A program made the position numbers and the translations under genes. Under the pieces are notes generated by a model. That model saw nothing but the letters and a program-made list of their open reading frames with translations. It was not told the origin of the DNA and did no database searches. Shown one piece after another: positions 10,272-21,063 of a stretch of 64,000 nucleotides of DNA (position 1 is the stretch's first letter; each line of letters begins with the position of its first letter). Source of the stretch: Chitinophagia bacterium (lineage in GTDB: Bacteria; Bacteroidota; Bacteroidia; Chitinophagales; Chitinophagaceae); assembly GCA_009928005.1 (NCBI GenBank), contig RFVO01000003.1:1-64000 (forward strand), read 5' to 3'.

Positions 10272-12365
10272 ATGATACCTGATAATAACAAGAAGAAAAG
10301 CCCATTAGGAGATGGTCCCAAAATGCCAAAATTTAATATTTATTGGATTTATGGTTTAATCGCCATTTCATTATTGTCTGCTCGTTTCTTTCAAACCGCT
10401 CCAGATATTTTACCTACTTCAGAACTTGAATTTAAGCAAGTAATGTTAACAGGGGGGGATGTAGAAAAAATTGATCTTGTACAAAATAAAGAATTAGTAC
10501 GTGTATATATAAAGCCAGATAGCATTGACAAAGACTTTTACGTTCAGAAATTAAAACGTAAAATGGATAAGGCTAAAATTAAAAATGTGCCTTTATTTGA
10601 ATTCAATGTCACAGATTGGAATAGTTTCAACGAAAGACTACAACGATTCTATGAACAAAAAAATATTCAAGAAGTACCACAGAACGCAGTAAAAGAAGGT
10701 GAATGGTTTGGCCCTATAGCGAATACCATTTTCTCTTTGGTATTGATTGTGGTTGTTTGGGTATTACTTATGCGTAAGATGGGCGGCGGTGGAGGAAGTG
10801 GCGGCGGTCCAGGTGGCATATTTAATGTAGGAAAATCGAAGGCAACTTTGTTTGAAAAAGGAGGTACCAAAGTAAATATTACTTTCGCCGATGTAGCTGG
10901 ATTAGAGGAGGCCAAAGAAGAAGTAATGGAAATTGTTGACTTCTTAAAACAACCTAAAAAGTATACAGCCCTTGGAGGTAAAATTCCTAAAGGTGCTTTA
11001 TTAATAGGCCCTCCAGGTACAGGTAAAACTTTATTAGCTAAAGCCATGGCGGGAGAAGCACAAGTGCCATTTTTCAGTTTAAGTGGTTCTGATTTTGTGG
11101 AAATGTTTGTAGGTGTGGGTGCAAGTAGAGTTCGTGATTTATTTAAGCAAGCGCGTGAAAAAGCACCTTGTATAATTTTTATAGATGAGATTGATGCTAT
11201 TGGACGTGCACGTGGAAAAAATGCCATGATGAGTAATGACGAACGTGAAAATACTTTAAATCAATTATTAGTGGAGATGGATGGATTCGGTGGTGATACA
11301 GGTATTATTATATTAGCGGCAACCAACCGTCCCGATGTATTAGACTCAGCTTTATTAAGACCAGGTCGTTTCGATCGTCAAATTTCTATTGACCGTCCGG
11401 ATGTAAAAGGTCGTGAAGAAATTTTCAAAGTGCATTTAGGCCCTATTAAAGTTTCTCAAAATTTGGATGTACATAAATTGGCGGAACAAACACCAGGTTT
11501 TGCAGGCGCCGATATTGCCAATGTTTGTAATGAAGCCGCATTAATTGCCGCCCGTAAAGGAAAGAATGATGTGGAGATGAAAGATTTCCAAGATGCCATT
11601 GATAGAGTTATTGGCGGATTAGAAAAGAAAAATAAAATTATTTCTAAAGAAGAGAAAGAAGTGATTGCCTATCACGAAGCAGGTCATGCTATTTGTGGTT
11701 GGTTCTTAGAACATGCTTATCCCTTATTAAAAGTAACCATTGTGCCAAGAGGTACTGCTGCACTCGGTTATGCGCAATATACTCCTAAAGAACAATACTT
11801 ATATACCATCGAACAATTAACCGATCAAATGTGTATGACCTTAGGAGGTCGCGCTGCTGAACAAATTTTCTTTGGTAAAATATCAACGGGAGCATCTAAT
11901 GACTTACAACAAATTACCAAGATGGCATATTCTATGGTTACTACCTATGGAATGAATGATAAAATTGGTAATGTAAGTTTCTATGATCCTAGTCAAGAAA
12001 ATACTTTCCAAAAACCATTTAGTGAAGAGACCGGAAAAATAATAGATGAAGAAGTTCGTAAAATGATTGATGCTGCTTACCACCGTACATTAGATTTGTT
12101 AACCTTAAGAAAAGCAGAAGTAGAAAAATTAGCAAAAGAATTATTAGATAAAGAAGTTTTACATAAAAGCGATGTGGAAGCCTTAATTGGAAGACGTCCT
12201 TATGAAGAAGAGAAGGTAGTTACTTTTGATGTAGAAGAATCCAAATCAGTAGAAGCTAAAACAGAAACTACTGCTAAGCTAAATACTAATGCTGCAACTA
12301 CTACTGATACAAGTGCAACAAGTAGCGAAACAAATAGCGAGGCAAGTACTGAAACACATTCATAA
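10272..12365 (+). CDS. ftsH: ATP-dependent zinc metalloprotease FtsH
   Basis: [18 protein letters not shown] Walker A, SRH region, [11 protein letters not shown] zinc site. Confidence 0.98.
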   Translation: MIPDNNKKKSPLGDGPKMPKFNIYWIYGLIAISLLSARFFQTAPDILPTSELEFKQVMLTGGDVEKIDLVQNKELVRVYIKPDSIDKDFYVQKLKRKMDKAKIKNVPLFEFNVTDWNSFNERLQRFYEQKNIQEVPQNAVKEGEWFGPIANTIFSLVLIVVVWVLLMRKMGGGGGSGGGPGGIFNVGKSKATLFEKGGTKVNITFADVAGLEEAKEEVMEIVDFLKQPKKYTALGGKIPKGALLIGPPGTGKTLLAKAMAGEAQVPFFSLSGSDFVEMFVGVGASRVRDLFKQAREKAPCIIFIDEIDAIGRARGKNAMMSNDERENTLNQLLVEMDGFGGDTGIIILAATNRPDVLDSALLRPGRFDRQISIDRPDVKGREEIFKVHLGPIKVSQNLDVHKLAEQTPGFAGADIANVCNEAALIAARKGKNDVEMKDFQDAIDRVIGGLEKKNKIISKEEKEVIAYHEAGHAICGWFLEHAYPLLKVTIVPRGTAALGYAQYTPKEQYLYTIEQLTDQMCMTLGGRAAEQIFFGKISTGASNDLQQITKMAYSMVTTYGMNDKIGNVSFYDPSQENTFQKPFSEETGKIIDEEVRKMIDAAYHRTLDLLTLRKAEVEKLAKELLDKEVLHKSDVEALIGRRPYEEEKVVTFDVEESKSVEAKTETTAKLNTNAATTTDTSATSSETNSEASTETHS

Positions 12366-12382
12366 GAACAGAACATTATTCA

Positions 12383-13024
12383 ATGGAATCTCAAGGAGCG
12401 AAAACGAAAATTTTACAAAAAATTAAACAAGCATTAGAAAAGCCTGTTGCCGTTCCTTTCCCTGATCAGATTGCAGATAGACCTATTTTTATTCCTACTG
12501 AACAAGAATTAGCCATTGGCTTTGCACAGAAGTTCACAGAGCTACTAGGCAAGTTTGTTTATTGTAGCGATGAGGGTGAATTGGTAAAGCAATTATCACA
12601 GCTCATTCATTCACAAAAATGGGAGAAAATATATTCTAGAGAATCGGGTTGGTTAGATGATATGAAAGAATTTAGTTTTGATCCAGTTAACACCGATGAT
12701 TTAGCAAGTTGTGATGCAGCTATCACTTTATGTGATCATTTAATCGCAAGAACTGGTACGATTGTTTTGAGTAGTCAACAATTAAGTGGAAGAACCTCAA
12801 GTGTATATGCGCCCATTCATATATGTATTGCTTATACGCATCAACTGGTTTTTGATATAGGTGATAGCTTAGCCGCCTTTAAAGCAGAATCAGATGTCCT
12901 TCCTTCTATGATTAGTTATGCTACAGGGCCTAGCCGTACAGCCGATATTGAAAAAACCTTGGTGGTAGGTGTGCATGGCCCTAAAGAAGTCTACTGTTTT
13001 TTAGTTGATAAGTTATTAGATTAG
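12383..13024 (+). CDS. LUD-domain (LutC/YkgG-like) protein
   Basis: CDHLIARTGTIVLSSQQLSGRTSSVYAPIHICIA...GPSRTADIEKTLVVGVHGPKEV. Confidence 0.88.
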   Translation: MESQGAKTKILQKIKQALEKPVAVPFPDQIADRPIFIPTEQELAIGFAQKFTELLGKFVYCSDEGELVKQLSQLIHSQKWEKIYSRESGWLDDMKEFSFDPVNTDDLASCDAAITLCDHLIARTGTIVLSSQQLSGRTSSVYAPIHICIAYTHQLVFDIGDSLAAFKAESDVLPSMISYATGPSRTADIEKTLVVGVHGPKEVYCFLVDKLLD

Positions 13025-13083
13025 TAACTTTAGTAGGAATACTATAATATAGACACACTATTATTAATTAAATTAACGATTAC

Positions 13084-13845
13084 ATGCAATGGGTGCCTGG
13101 TAAAAAAATCTACTTTCTTTCCGATTTCCATTTAGGAGCCCCTAGTAAAGTGCAAAGTAATTTGCGTGAACAACGTTTAGTTAGGTTTTTACAAAATGCT
13201 AAAAAAGACGCCTCAGCTATTTTTATTGTAGGAGATATATTTGATTTTTGGTTTGAATATAAAACTGTGGTCCCCAAAGGTTTTGTGAGACTACTAGGCT
13301 GTTTAGCCAATTTATCTGATGCGGGTATTGAACTTCATATTTTTACAGGTAATCATGATTTATGGATGAAAGATTATTTTACTGAGGAATTAAATGCAAA
13401 AATATATTTTGAACCAGCTGAATTTACTTTTGGCACCAAGAAATTTTTTATAGGTCACGGAGATGGACTAGGACCTGGAGACAAGGGCTATAAGTTTATC
13501 AAAAAAATATTCACCAATCCTTTATGTAAATGGTTATTTAGTTGGTTACATCCCGATTTAGGCATTCAACTAGCGAATTATTTTAGTAGTAAGAGTAGGG
13601 CTAATACAGGCACTTCGGACGAAGTATTTATGGGCGAAGACAAAGAGTGGTTAATTATATACTCGAAGCAAAAAGCAAAAGAAATAAACGCTCATTATTT
13701 TATATTTGGCCATAGACATTATCCATTAGATATTGCAATTAATGAAACCAGTCGTTATATTAATTTAGGTGATTGGTTAAGGTCGGATAGTTATGCTGTA
13801 TTTGATGGACAGGATATACAATTACTTCATTGGAAGGAAGCTTAA
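13084..13845 (+). CDS. lpxH: UDP-2,3-diacylglucosamine diphosphatase (LpxH-type metallophosphoesterase)
   Basis: FLSDFHLGAP, VGDIFDFWFE, TGNHDLWM, FIGHGDGLGPGDKGYK, FGHRHYP. Confidence 0.9.
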   Translation: MQWVPGKKIYFLSDFHLGAPSKVQSNLREQRLVRFLQNAKKDASAIFIVGDIFDFWFEYKTVVPKGFVRLLGCLANLSDAGIELHIFTGNHDLWMKDYFTEELNAKIYFEPAEFTFGTKKFFIGHGDGLGPGDKGYKFIKKIFTNPLCKWLFSWLHPDLGIQLANYFSSKSRANTGTSDEVFMGEDKEWLIIYSKQKAKEINAHYFIFGHRHYPLDIAINETSRYINLGDWLRSDSYAVFDGQDIQLLHWKEA

Positions 13846-13857
13846 AAAATACTTGTT

Positions 13858-14919
13858 ATGAATTTGGATCAACAATTTTTAAATAATTCTTTACGTAGTT
13901 ATATTGTAGTTGGGGCTGTTTTTATAGTGGCCTTTATTGTAAAAAGGTTCATCTCCCGATTTTTTGCAAGTTTAATTTATACCTGGATTGATAAGAAAAA
14001 TCATTCAGATTTAAGAAAAAACCATGTACGTCGTTTAATTATTCCTATTGAACAGTTTTTAATTTATATGGTTGCTGTTGTAGCATTATATGAGTTAAAC
14101 TTTCCCTTAGATTGGAATATTCATTTATACAAATTAACCCTTAAAGTTTTTGTAGAGGCGGTAGTGAAATTATTTTTTATAATTTTATTTATTCGTGTTT
14201 GTTTAAGAACACTTGAATTTGTAGCCATTATTTTAGAAGAAAAAGCCAAACTTACCAAGGATCAAACCGACGATCAACTAGTTCTATTTTTTAGAGACTT
14301 CTTTAAAGTCATATTATATATTGTAGGGTTCTTATTAATACTTCATTATGTATTCAATGAAAATATTGGCAATTTAGTAACCAGCTTAAGTATCGTAGGT
14401 GCCGCTGTGGCTTTGTCTATGAGAGAAAGCTTGGAAAACATAATAGCTTCTTTTATTATTTTCTTTGATAAACCCTTTACCATTGGTGACCTAGTGAAGG
14501 TGAATAATTTTACTGGCACAATTGAAAAAATTGGGCTTCGTAGTACCCGTATTCGTACACAAGATAAAACCTATATATCGGTGCCTAATAAACAAATGGT
14601 AGACACCATAGTAGATAATATAAGTTTAAGAACCCAGCGAAAAATTGAATTAGATCTACAATTACATGTAACTACCACCGCTTCGCAATTAGCTGCCTTT
14701 AGTAAGTATATTCAAAATGAAACTAACCAGATGAAAAATGTTAGCAATGTTTTAGTATATGTTTCAGAAGCAGGTAAACAGTATCATGTACTACATATAG
14801 AATGCTTAGTAAGTATGAATTTAGACTTCAATGAATTTATAGCCTTGAAAGAAAAAATAAATGTAAATGCTATTCAATATGCAAATGATCATGCTATACA
14901 ATTCGCGACCTCTGTATAG
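13858..14919 (+). CDS. Mechanosensitive ion channel (MscS family)
   Basis: Multi-TM then SLSIVGAAVALSMRESLENIIASFIIFFDKPFTIGDLVKVNNFTGTIEKIGLRSTRIRT. Confidence 0.93.
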   Translation: MNLDQQFLNNSLRSYIVVGAVFIVAFIVKRFISRFFASLIYTWIDKKNHSDLRKNHVRRLIIPIEQFLIYMVAVVALYELNFPLDWNIHLYKLTLKVFVEAVVKLFFIILFIRVCLRTLEFVAIILEEKAKLTKDQTDDQLVLFFRDFFKVILYIVGFLLILHYVFNENIGNLVTSLSIVGAAVALSMRESLENIIASFIIFFDKPFTIGDLVKVNNFTGTIEKIGLRSTRIRTQDKTYISVPNKQMVDTIVDNISLRTQRKIELDLQLHVTTTASQLAAFSKYIQNETNQMKNVSNVLVYVSEAGKQYHVLHIECLVSMNLDFNEFIALKEKINVNAIQYANDHAIQFATSV

Positions 14920-14948
14920 ATAGATGTTAAATCAGTAATATTATTGCT

Positions 14949-15536
14949 TTAAAGTGACTGTTTAAGCGATATCAAAAATTGCTTTATATTTTTTAAGCTA
15001 TTTAAAACGACAATATCTTTTTCTGCTTTTTCTTTATTATTCTTTAAATAAGTTTTAGCCCCTTCAATAGAATATTTTTTTTCACGCAGTAAAAAATACA
15101 ACTGACGTAAAAATTCTATATCCTGTGCTCTAAATAATCTATCTCCCTTTCTTGTTTTTCTAGGTTGTAATTGTTTGAATTCTTTTTCCCAATATCTTAT
15201 TAAAGAAGTATTGACATTAAACCAAGTAGCTACTTCGCCAATTGGGTAATATAATTTTTTTACCAATTCCTCAGAAGCTGGAATATTTAAAGTATGTATT
15301 TCGGCGTCCATTGAAGCAAATGATTTTCTTCCTCTTTTGCTACTTGTATGATTATGCGTAAATGACATCGGTGTTCTTGAAACAGTAGGCAATATTTCTT
15401 CATTTGACAATACTTCTAATTTAGTGGTAGTAGCTTTTGGCAGGGCAGACTTCTTTTTTTCAATAGGTGCTTTAATATGCACAGGTTGGTCTATTTCTAT
15501 ACCAAATAAGTCAAGTTGATGCAAGTGTTTTGCCAT
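14949..15536 (-). CDS. MerR family transcriptional regulator
   Basis: YYPIGEVATWFNVNTSLIRYWEKEFKQLQPRKTRKGDRLFRAQDIEFLRQLYFLL. Confidence 0.9.
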   Translation of the reverse strand: MAKHLHQLDLFGIEIDQPVHIKAPIEKKKSALPKATTTKLEVLSNEEILPTVSRTPMSFTHNHTSSKRGRKSFASMDAEIHTLNIPASEELVKKLYYPIGEVATWFNVNTSLIRYWEKEFKQLQPRKTRKGDRLFRAQDIEFLRQLYFLLREKKYSIEGAKTYLKNNKEKAEKDIVVLNSLKNIKQFLISLKQSL

Positions 15537-15615
15537 AGAACAAAGTTAGGGGACTATTAATAGGAACTAAGCTTCCTAAATGATTGGTGGATAAATTGTT
15601 AAGTATGCAGTATTT

Positions 15616-16698
15616 TTGTGTATGCGCTTATTTATATTAACTAGTTCGAAATTTGCCATTCCAAGTGCCCTGCTTTGTCAGAAGGTATTGGATATCATTG
15701 AACTAGGTTTGAGTTCAACACAGATTCATTTTTATATAGTTGGTGATAGGCTCCCCGATTTCTTATTGACCTTAGCACAAAAAAATGAATCGGTAACTAT
15801 TATTGAAAAAAAAGCTGCTGAAAAATTAATCAAAGAAGTGACCAATGCTGCTATTATACATTTTGGAGCAACTCTAAAAGGGAGTGATAGGTTTGCCCAT
15901 TATTTTATTCCCTTATCTCACCCAACTTGTATACCAGGGCTTTCCATTATTCGCAAATGGAATTTAACAAAAGCATTTAAAAACTATCTAAAAAAATCGG
16001 TAGCTACTTATTCTATTAATGAATGGGCTACTAGTTTTTTAAAAAATAAATTTAAAGACTACACTCTTAAAATACAAGAAGCTTATTTACCAATTCATGA
16101 ATTACCTGTTTATGAGTGGGTGGCTTTAGCTGGTGCTAAAAATAGTTTAACTGATGGGGCTAATTATTACTTAGCCTTCCAACCAATAGATGCTTTTGTT
16201 GATATGCTCAAAGAATTTTCAATTTTTAAAAAATGGCAACAAACCAATATGGTACTGGTTTTCATTTTTGCTAATGAAAAAGAGGTAGCAAAGGCAGAGA
16301 CCTTATTAACAGGGTATAAGTTTAGAGATTCTATTGTCATTAAGTCTATATATAATATGGAACTAAAATGGATAGCAGCTACCTATGCCATTTTGTTCAA
16401 CAATATTTATTTTGATAAAACAAGTTTAATAGAAATGGCTATTAAATATGATATACCATTACTTTTTAATAATGCTGAAAATCAAAAAGAATTGCTTCCC
16501 ATTTCTTGGCAGCAAGCTGGTGAGCAGTTTAGTTTTGAAGAAAAAGGAGGACTCTCTAATCATTTTAAATTATACTATAAAGACGAAGTGTACCGACAAG
16601 GAAGGGCTAGAATGGGTAAGCAGTGGTTAAATGATTTATATGACAAAAAAAAGAATATAGCCCTAGTGAAAATACCACTAACTCTAAAGACTAACTAA
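15616..16698 (+). CDS. Glycosyltransferase-like conserved hypothetical protein
   Basis: 360 aa ORF, Rossmann-type alternation and C-terminal GT-B-like region; no decisive motif. Confidence 0.5.
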   Translation: MCMRLFILTSSKFAIPSALLCQKVLDIIELGLSSTQIHFYIVGDRLPDFLLTLAQKNESVTIIEKKAAEKLIKEVTNAAIIHFGATLKGSDRFAHYFIPLSHPTCIPGLSIIRKWNLTKAFKNYLKKSVATYSINEWATSFLKNKFKDYTLKIQEAYLPIHELPVYEWVALAGAKNSLTDGANYYLAFQPIDAFVDMLKEFSIFKKWQQTNMVLVFIFANEKEVAKAETLLTGYKFRDSIVIKSIYNMELKWIAATYAILFNNIYFDKTSLIEMAIKYDIPLLFNNAENQKELLPISWQQAGEQFSFEEKGGLSNHFKLYYKDEVYRQGRARMGKQWLNDLYDKKKNIALVKIPLTLKTN

Positions 16699-16745
16699 GG
16701 TTCTTATTTAATTAATTTGTATTTTCGTGCTTCAAAATTTTTAAT

Positions 16746-17093
16746 ATGCATCAATCAAGTATTCAGGTTCAGATTGGTTTAGACGATCAAAAAATTCCTC
16801 AAAATATAAAGTGGTCTGCCTCCGATAGTACGGCTACAGAAGCACAGGAAGCACGAGCTATGATGCTTACTTTCTGGGATCCTACCGACAAAACTGCACT
16901 TCGCATTGACCTATGGACCAAGGACATGATGGTTGATGAAATGGCCGATTTTTTTTATCAAAATTTAATGGGTATGAGTGACGCTTATTTAAGAGCTACG
17001 CAAGATCAAGCCTTGTCTAATGAATTTAAAGAATTCGCTAAAACTTTCTATACTAAATTTAGAGCGAGTCAACTTTCAGAAAATAATAAATAA
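16746..17093 (+). CDS. gldC: Gliding motility protein GldC
   Basis: Short conserved protein: IQVQIGLDDQKIPQNIKWSASDS...MMLTFWDPTDKTALRIDLWTKDMMVDEM. Confidence 0.85.
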   Translation: MHQSSIQVQIGLDDQKIPQNIKWSASDSTATEAQEARAMMLTFWDPTDKTALRIDLWTKDMMVDEMADFFYQNLMGMSDAYLRATQDQALSNEFKEFAKTFYTKFRASQLSENNK

Positions 17094-17130
17094 ACGAATA
17101 ATAAATCAACCTTACTAAATAAATAATATT

Positions 17131-17583
17131 ATGTCTTTAGAAACCGATGTGATGTCTTTAATGAAAGACGCTATGAAAAACAAAGATGAAGCTTTATTAA
17201 GAGGATTAAGAGCTATTAAAGCAGAGATTATAAAAGCAAAAACAGAACCCGGTGCTAATGGTGCTATTTCTGCAGAAACAGAATTAAAATTATTACAAAA
17301 ATTAGTAAAGCAACGCAAGGATTCTTTAACCATATTTGAACAACAAAATAGACCAGACTTAGCCAGTAAAGAATCGGAAGAGATTGCAGTGATAGAAAAG
17401 TTTTTACCAGCACAAATGAGTGAAGATGATGTGAAAGCCGCTGTGAAAGCCATTATTACGCAATTGGGGGCAGCTGGTCCTGGGGACTTAGGTAAAGTAA
17501 TGGGTATGGCTACTAAACAATTAGCTGGACAGGCAGATGGTAAAGTTATTTCTGCTATTGCCAAAACTTTATTAAGTGCCTAA
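17131..17583 (+). CDS. GatB/YqeY domain-containing protein
   Basis: MKDAMKNKDEALLRGLRAIKAEIIKAKTEPG...LVKQRKDSLTIFEQQNRPDLASKESEEIAVIEKFLPAQMSE. Confidence 0.95.
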   Translation: MSLETDVMSLMKDAMKNKDEALLRGLRAIKAEIIKAKTEPGANGAISAETELKLLQKLVKQRKDSLTIFEQQNRPDLASKESEEIAVIEKFLPAQMSEDDVKAAVKAIITQLGAAGPGDLGKVMGMATKQLAGQADGKVISAIAKTLLSA

Positions 17584-17586
17584 ACT

Positions 17587-18102
17587 ATGTGGTTAGATAT
17601 TCTCACAGGAACTATTTTAATTATTGCTCTATTACAAGGCTATAGAAATGGATTCATTAAAGCAGTGATTTCTTTTTTTTCCTTAATGATTGGTTTAGTT
17701 CTTGCTTTTCAATTTGCAGGCTGGGTAGCTAATTTTTTAAAAGAACATACTAAGATTGCTTCTCACTGGTTACCCTTTATTTCCTTTTTAATTATTTTAG
17801 TTTTAGTACTTATTATATTAAAATTTATTTCAGGTCTTTTGCAACAAACTGCTGAATGGTTATTATTAGGTTGGTTAAATAAATTATTAGGCATTATTTT
17901 ATATGGTTTTATTTATTTCACCATGCTAAGTGCAGTGGTTTATTTTTTACAAGTATTGGGGGTGGTGCAATCAGCTGAAATGAAAGACACCTATACTTAT
18001 AACTACCTGCAAAAATGGTGGCCCTATTGTATTGAAAAAGCAGCACTTTGGATTCCTTCCATTAAAAGCACTTTTACCACTTTTTCTAACCCTTTTAAAT
18101 AA
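17587..18102 (+). CDS. CvpA family protein
   Basis: WLDILTGTILIIALLQGYRNGFIKAVISFFSLMIGLVLAF. Confidence 0.88.
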   Translation: MWLDILTGTILIIALLQGYRNGFIKAVISFFSLMIGLVLAFQFAGWVANFLKEHTKIASHWLPFISFLIILVLVLIILKFISGLLQQTAEWLLLGWLNKLLGIILYGFIYFTMLSAVVYFLQVLGVVQSAEMKDTYTYNYLQKWWPYCIEKAALWIPSIKSTFTTFSNPFK

Positions 18103-18256
18103 AGGTTCAAATTCGTTGAATTAATTGATTCTGAATAGGTTAACAAATTGTTATTTATTCAATATCTAGGTATTTAGTATCCTTTACCTTTTCTAATTTT
18201 TAAAACGAATTAACTACCTTTAAGCAATCGACAAATAGGCATAAAAAGGAAGAAGT

Positions 18257-19018
18257 ATGGAATATGAGATTATAAAAGATGGGAAGTTTGAATACCTAGA
18301 AGTAGGGGAAGGGGAAACGCTTATGCTTTGCCATGGACTTTTCGGTGCTTTAAGTAATTTCTCAGACTTGATTGAAAAATTTCGACATACCTATAAAGTA
18401 GTGGTACCCATACTGCCTTTATTTGATTTAGATATTTTGCATACTACTGTTTCGGGTTTAGAAAAACACATTGCTGCATTTATTGAACATAAAAATTATA
18501 CCAATATTCATTTATTGGGTAATTCTTTAGGAGGCCATGTTGCCTTAGTTTATATTTTAAAACATCCTGAAAGAGTGAAGTCACTTACTTTAACAGGTAG
18601 TAGTGGTTTATTTGAAAATGCAATGGGCGATAGTTATCCTAAAAGAGGTGACTACGAGTATATCAAAAATAAAACAGCACAAACTTTTTATGATCCTGCT
18701 ATGGCAACGCCAGCTTTAGTTGATGAAGTTTTTGAAATCACTAGAAATAGAATTAAAGTAATAAAAATTATTGCATTAGCCAAAAGTGCTATTCGTCATA
18801 ATTTAGGAGAAGAGTTGAGTCAAATTAAGCAACCTACTTTATTAATTTGGGGAAAGAATGACATCGTAACACCTCCATTTGTTGCAGAAGAGTTTAAAAA
18901 ATTGATTCCGAATAGTCAATTGCATTTTATTGATAAATGTGGGCATGCACCCATGATGGAAGTGCCAGTTGAATTTAATGTTATCTTAGAGAAATTTCTT
19001 GCTTCTTTATCTAAATAA
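18257..19018 (+). CDS. Alpha/beta hydrolase
   Basis: LCHGLFG, GNSLGGHVALVY nucleophile elbow, C-terminal catalytic His in DKCGHAPMMEVP. Confidence 0.92.
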   Translation: MEYEIIKDGKFEYLEVGEGETLMLCHGLFGALSNFSDLIEKFRHTYKVVVPILPLFDLDILHTTVSGLEKHIAAFIEHKNYTNIHLLGNSLGGHVALVYILKHPERVKSLTLTGSSGLFENAMGDSYPKRGDYEYIKNKTAQTFYDPAMATPALVDEVFEITRNRIKVIKIIALAKSAIRHNLGEELSQIKQPTLLIWGKNDIVTPPFVAEEFKKLIPNSQLHFIDKCGHAPMMEVPVEFNVILEKFLASLSK

Positions 19019-19025
19019 TAATTTT

Positions 19026-19685
19026 ATGATTGCAAATGAAATGGCTATTAAAGGTTTCCCCATGGTTCGTTTGGAAGACAAAGCGTCCTTTGTATTGCAA
19101 TGCATGGAAGATTATGAAGTACAACATTTACCGCTTTTAAAAGATGAATATTTTATTGGCTTGGTTTCAAAAGAGTCTGTATTAGATATTGCTTCAGATC
19201 AGACCATGGCCACTATTGCAGAAGGCATGTTGCGCATTGGTATAAATGGTGCAGCACATTTTACTAAAGCCTTAGAGTTATTTTCAAAACATGAACTTTC
19301 TTTACTGCCTGTTTTAAATGAGCAACAAGAATGTGTGGGTGTAATTACGCAGAAAATTTTAAACGAAAATATTTCTCGTTTCATTGGAGCAGATCAAAAT
19401 GGAGCCATAATGGTGCTATCTATTTCTCCCTACCAATATTCTTTAGCAGAAATGAGTCGCTTAGTAGAAACGAATAATGCGCAAATTTTACAATTAAATA
19501 GTTTTTTTGAGCCTAGCACAGGCGCCATGATAATTACTATTAAAATAAATCAAGAAGAGGCTTCTGCCATTATCTCTACTTTTGAGCGTTACGATTATCA
19601 AGTGCTACATTATTTTGGTAAGTCGCCACTTCACAATGATATCGAAAGTCATTACCATCATTTAATGAACTATTTAGATGTGTAA
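19026..19685 (+). CDS. CBS domain-containing protein
   Basis: LPLLKDEYFIGLVSKESVLDIA and LSLLPVLNEQQECVGVITQKIL, two CBS repeats; start taken as ATG 19026 instead of the overlapping ORF start. Confidence 0.82.
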   Translation: MIANEMAIKGFPMVRLEDKASFVLQCMEDYEVQHLPLLKDEYFIGLVSKESVLDIASDQTMATIAEGMLRIGINGAAHFTKALELFSKHELSLLPVLNEQQECVGVITQKILNENISRFIGADQNGAIMVLSISPYQYSLAEMSRLVETNNAQILQLNSFFEPSTGAMIITIKINQEEASAIISTFERYDYQVLHYFGKSPLHNDIESHYHHLMNYLDV

Positions 19686-21054
19686 TAAAATAAAATATCT
19701 ATTATTTTTTACTGCTTCCTTTTTATTTTTTTCAAACCTAGTTTCGGCACAAATAAAAATTAGCTCTATACAAATTACGGGTAATAAAAAAACCAAACCA
19801 TATATTATTTTAAGAGAGTTGCCTTTTCACGAGAGTGATATTATCTCCAGAGACTCTTTAGCTATTAAAGATACTATCTCAGAACAACAATTATTTAATA
19901 CTGCTTTGTTTGAGCAAGTGACGGTGCATTCGGATTTTCTAGATAGTTTACAAGTAGTTATCAAAATTAATGTCCGTGAAAGATGGTATTTATTTCCCAT
20001 TCCTTATTTCAAATGGGTGGATCGTAATTTTAACCAATGGTGGAGTGAACAAAACAGAAGTCTAGACAGAGTGAATTATGGATTAAACCTAAGGCAAGCC
20101 AATGTAACGGGCAATAATGATAAATTGAATGCAGCTTTTATTACTGGTTATACGCAACAATCTAATTTTAGATATCAAGTGCCTTTTATTGATAAAAAGT
20201 TACGTTATGGCTTAGCATTGGGTTGGCAAAATGCAACGCAAAAGGAAATTAATATTGCGACTAAATTAGACAAACAAGTTTTTTATAAAACTCAAGCTAT
20301 TATACAAAAGGGCTATCGAGCCAATGCAAGTATATTATACCGCCCTAATTTATTTGAAAGACATAGCTTCCAAATTGGCCTAGGTAGAAATGAAATAAGT
20401 GATTCTGCTTTTTTGTACCAATCAAATTATTTGCCTAGTCATCAAAAAACGTTTTCTTATGTAGATGCTTCCTTGTCGTTTTCTCGTATTCGTTTTGATT
20501 ATAACGTATATCCAACTAAGGGACAGTCTACCGATTTAATGTTATATCAACGTTTTTCAAATAATAGTAACTTAAGTTCTATTCAATTTAGAAAAGTGAT
20601 AGTTAGTCCCTTTTCAAAATCGAGCTTTGTGTTTTTAGAATCCAATTCTATTGTTAAGTTTTTACCTAATCAAAATTATACCGATAATAAATTATTAGGC
20701 TATGGTAATTTGCAATTGAATGGTTTAGATTACTACGTCGTAGATGGCAATGCAGCGAGTATTGTAAAGGCCTCTTTTCATTATGCATTGGGAACTTTCA
20801 ATGTAAAAAATTTACTTGTCCCTAAGCGCATCCCTATTATTAAATATCAATTTTGGTTGAAGGCCTTTACACATCTTGGCTATGTCTATAGCGAAAAACC
20901 TGTAAATGGCAATCGCCTTGCTAATACCCTACTTAGAACAGCAGGGCTAGGTTTAGATATTGTTGGTATTTATGATTTTGTATTAAAAATTGATTACAGC
21001 TTGAATCAGCTTGGAGACAAAGGGTTATATTTGCGTACAGGTTTTAATTTTTAA
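19678..21054 (+). CDS. POTRA/BamA-TamA-like outer membrane protein
   Basis: Signal peptide; POTRA-like ISSIQITGNKKTKPYIILRELPF...LFNTALFEQVTV; beta-rich C-terminus ending RTGFNF. Confidence 0.8.
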   Translation: MCNKIKYLLFFTASFLFFSNLVSAQIKISSIQITGNKKTKPYIILRELPFHESDIISRDSLAIKDTISEQQLFNTALFEQVTVHSDFLDSLQVVIKINVRERWYLFPIPYFKWVDRNFNQWWSEQNRSLDRVNYGLNLRQANVTGNNDKLNAAFITGYTQQSNFRYQVPFIDKKLRYGLALGWQNATQKEINIATKLDKQVFYKTQAIIQKGYRANASILYRPNLFERHSFQIGLGRNEISDSAFLYQSNYLPSHQKTFSYVDASLSFSRIRFDYNVYPTKGQSTDLMLYQRFSNNSNLSSIQFRKVIVSPFSKSSFVFLESNSIVKFLPNQNYTDNKLLGYGNLQLNGLDYYVVDGNAASIVKASFHYALGTFNVKNLLVPKRIPIIKYQFWLKAFTHLGYVYSEKPVNGNRLANTLLRTAGLGLDIVGIYDFVLKIDYSLNQLGDKGLYLRTGFNF

Positions 21055-21063
21055 ATTTTTTGG

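Noticed and set aside
10667-11227. 186 aa antisense ORF with [12 protein letters not shown] stretch
   Set aside because: Mirror of the Gly-rich linker and AAA domain of ftsH; not a gene.
16448-16630. 60 aa nested ORF in another frame of the 15616 gene
   Set aside because: Nested, no recognisable motif.
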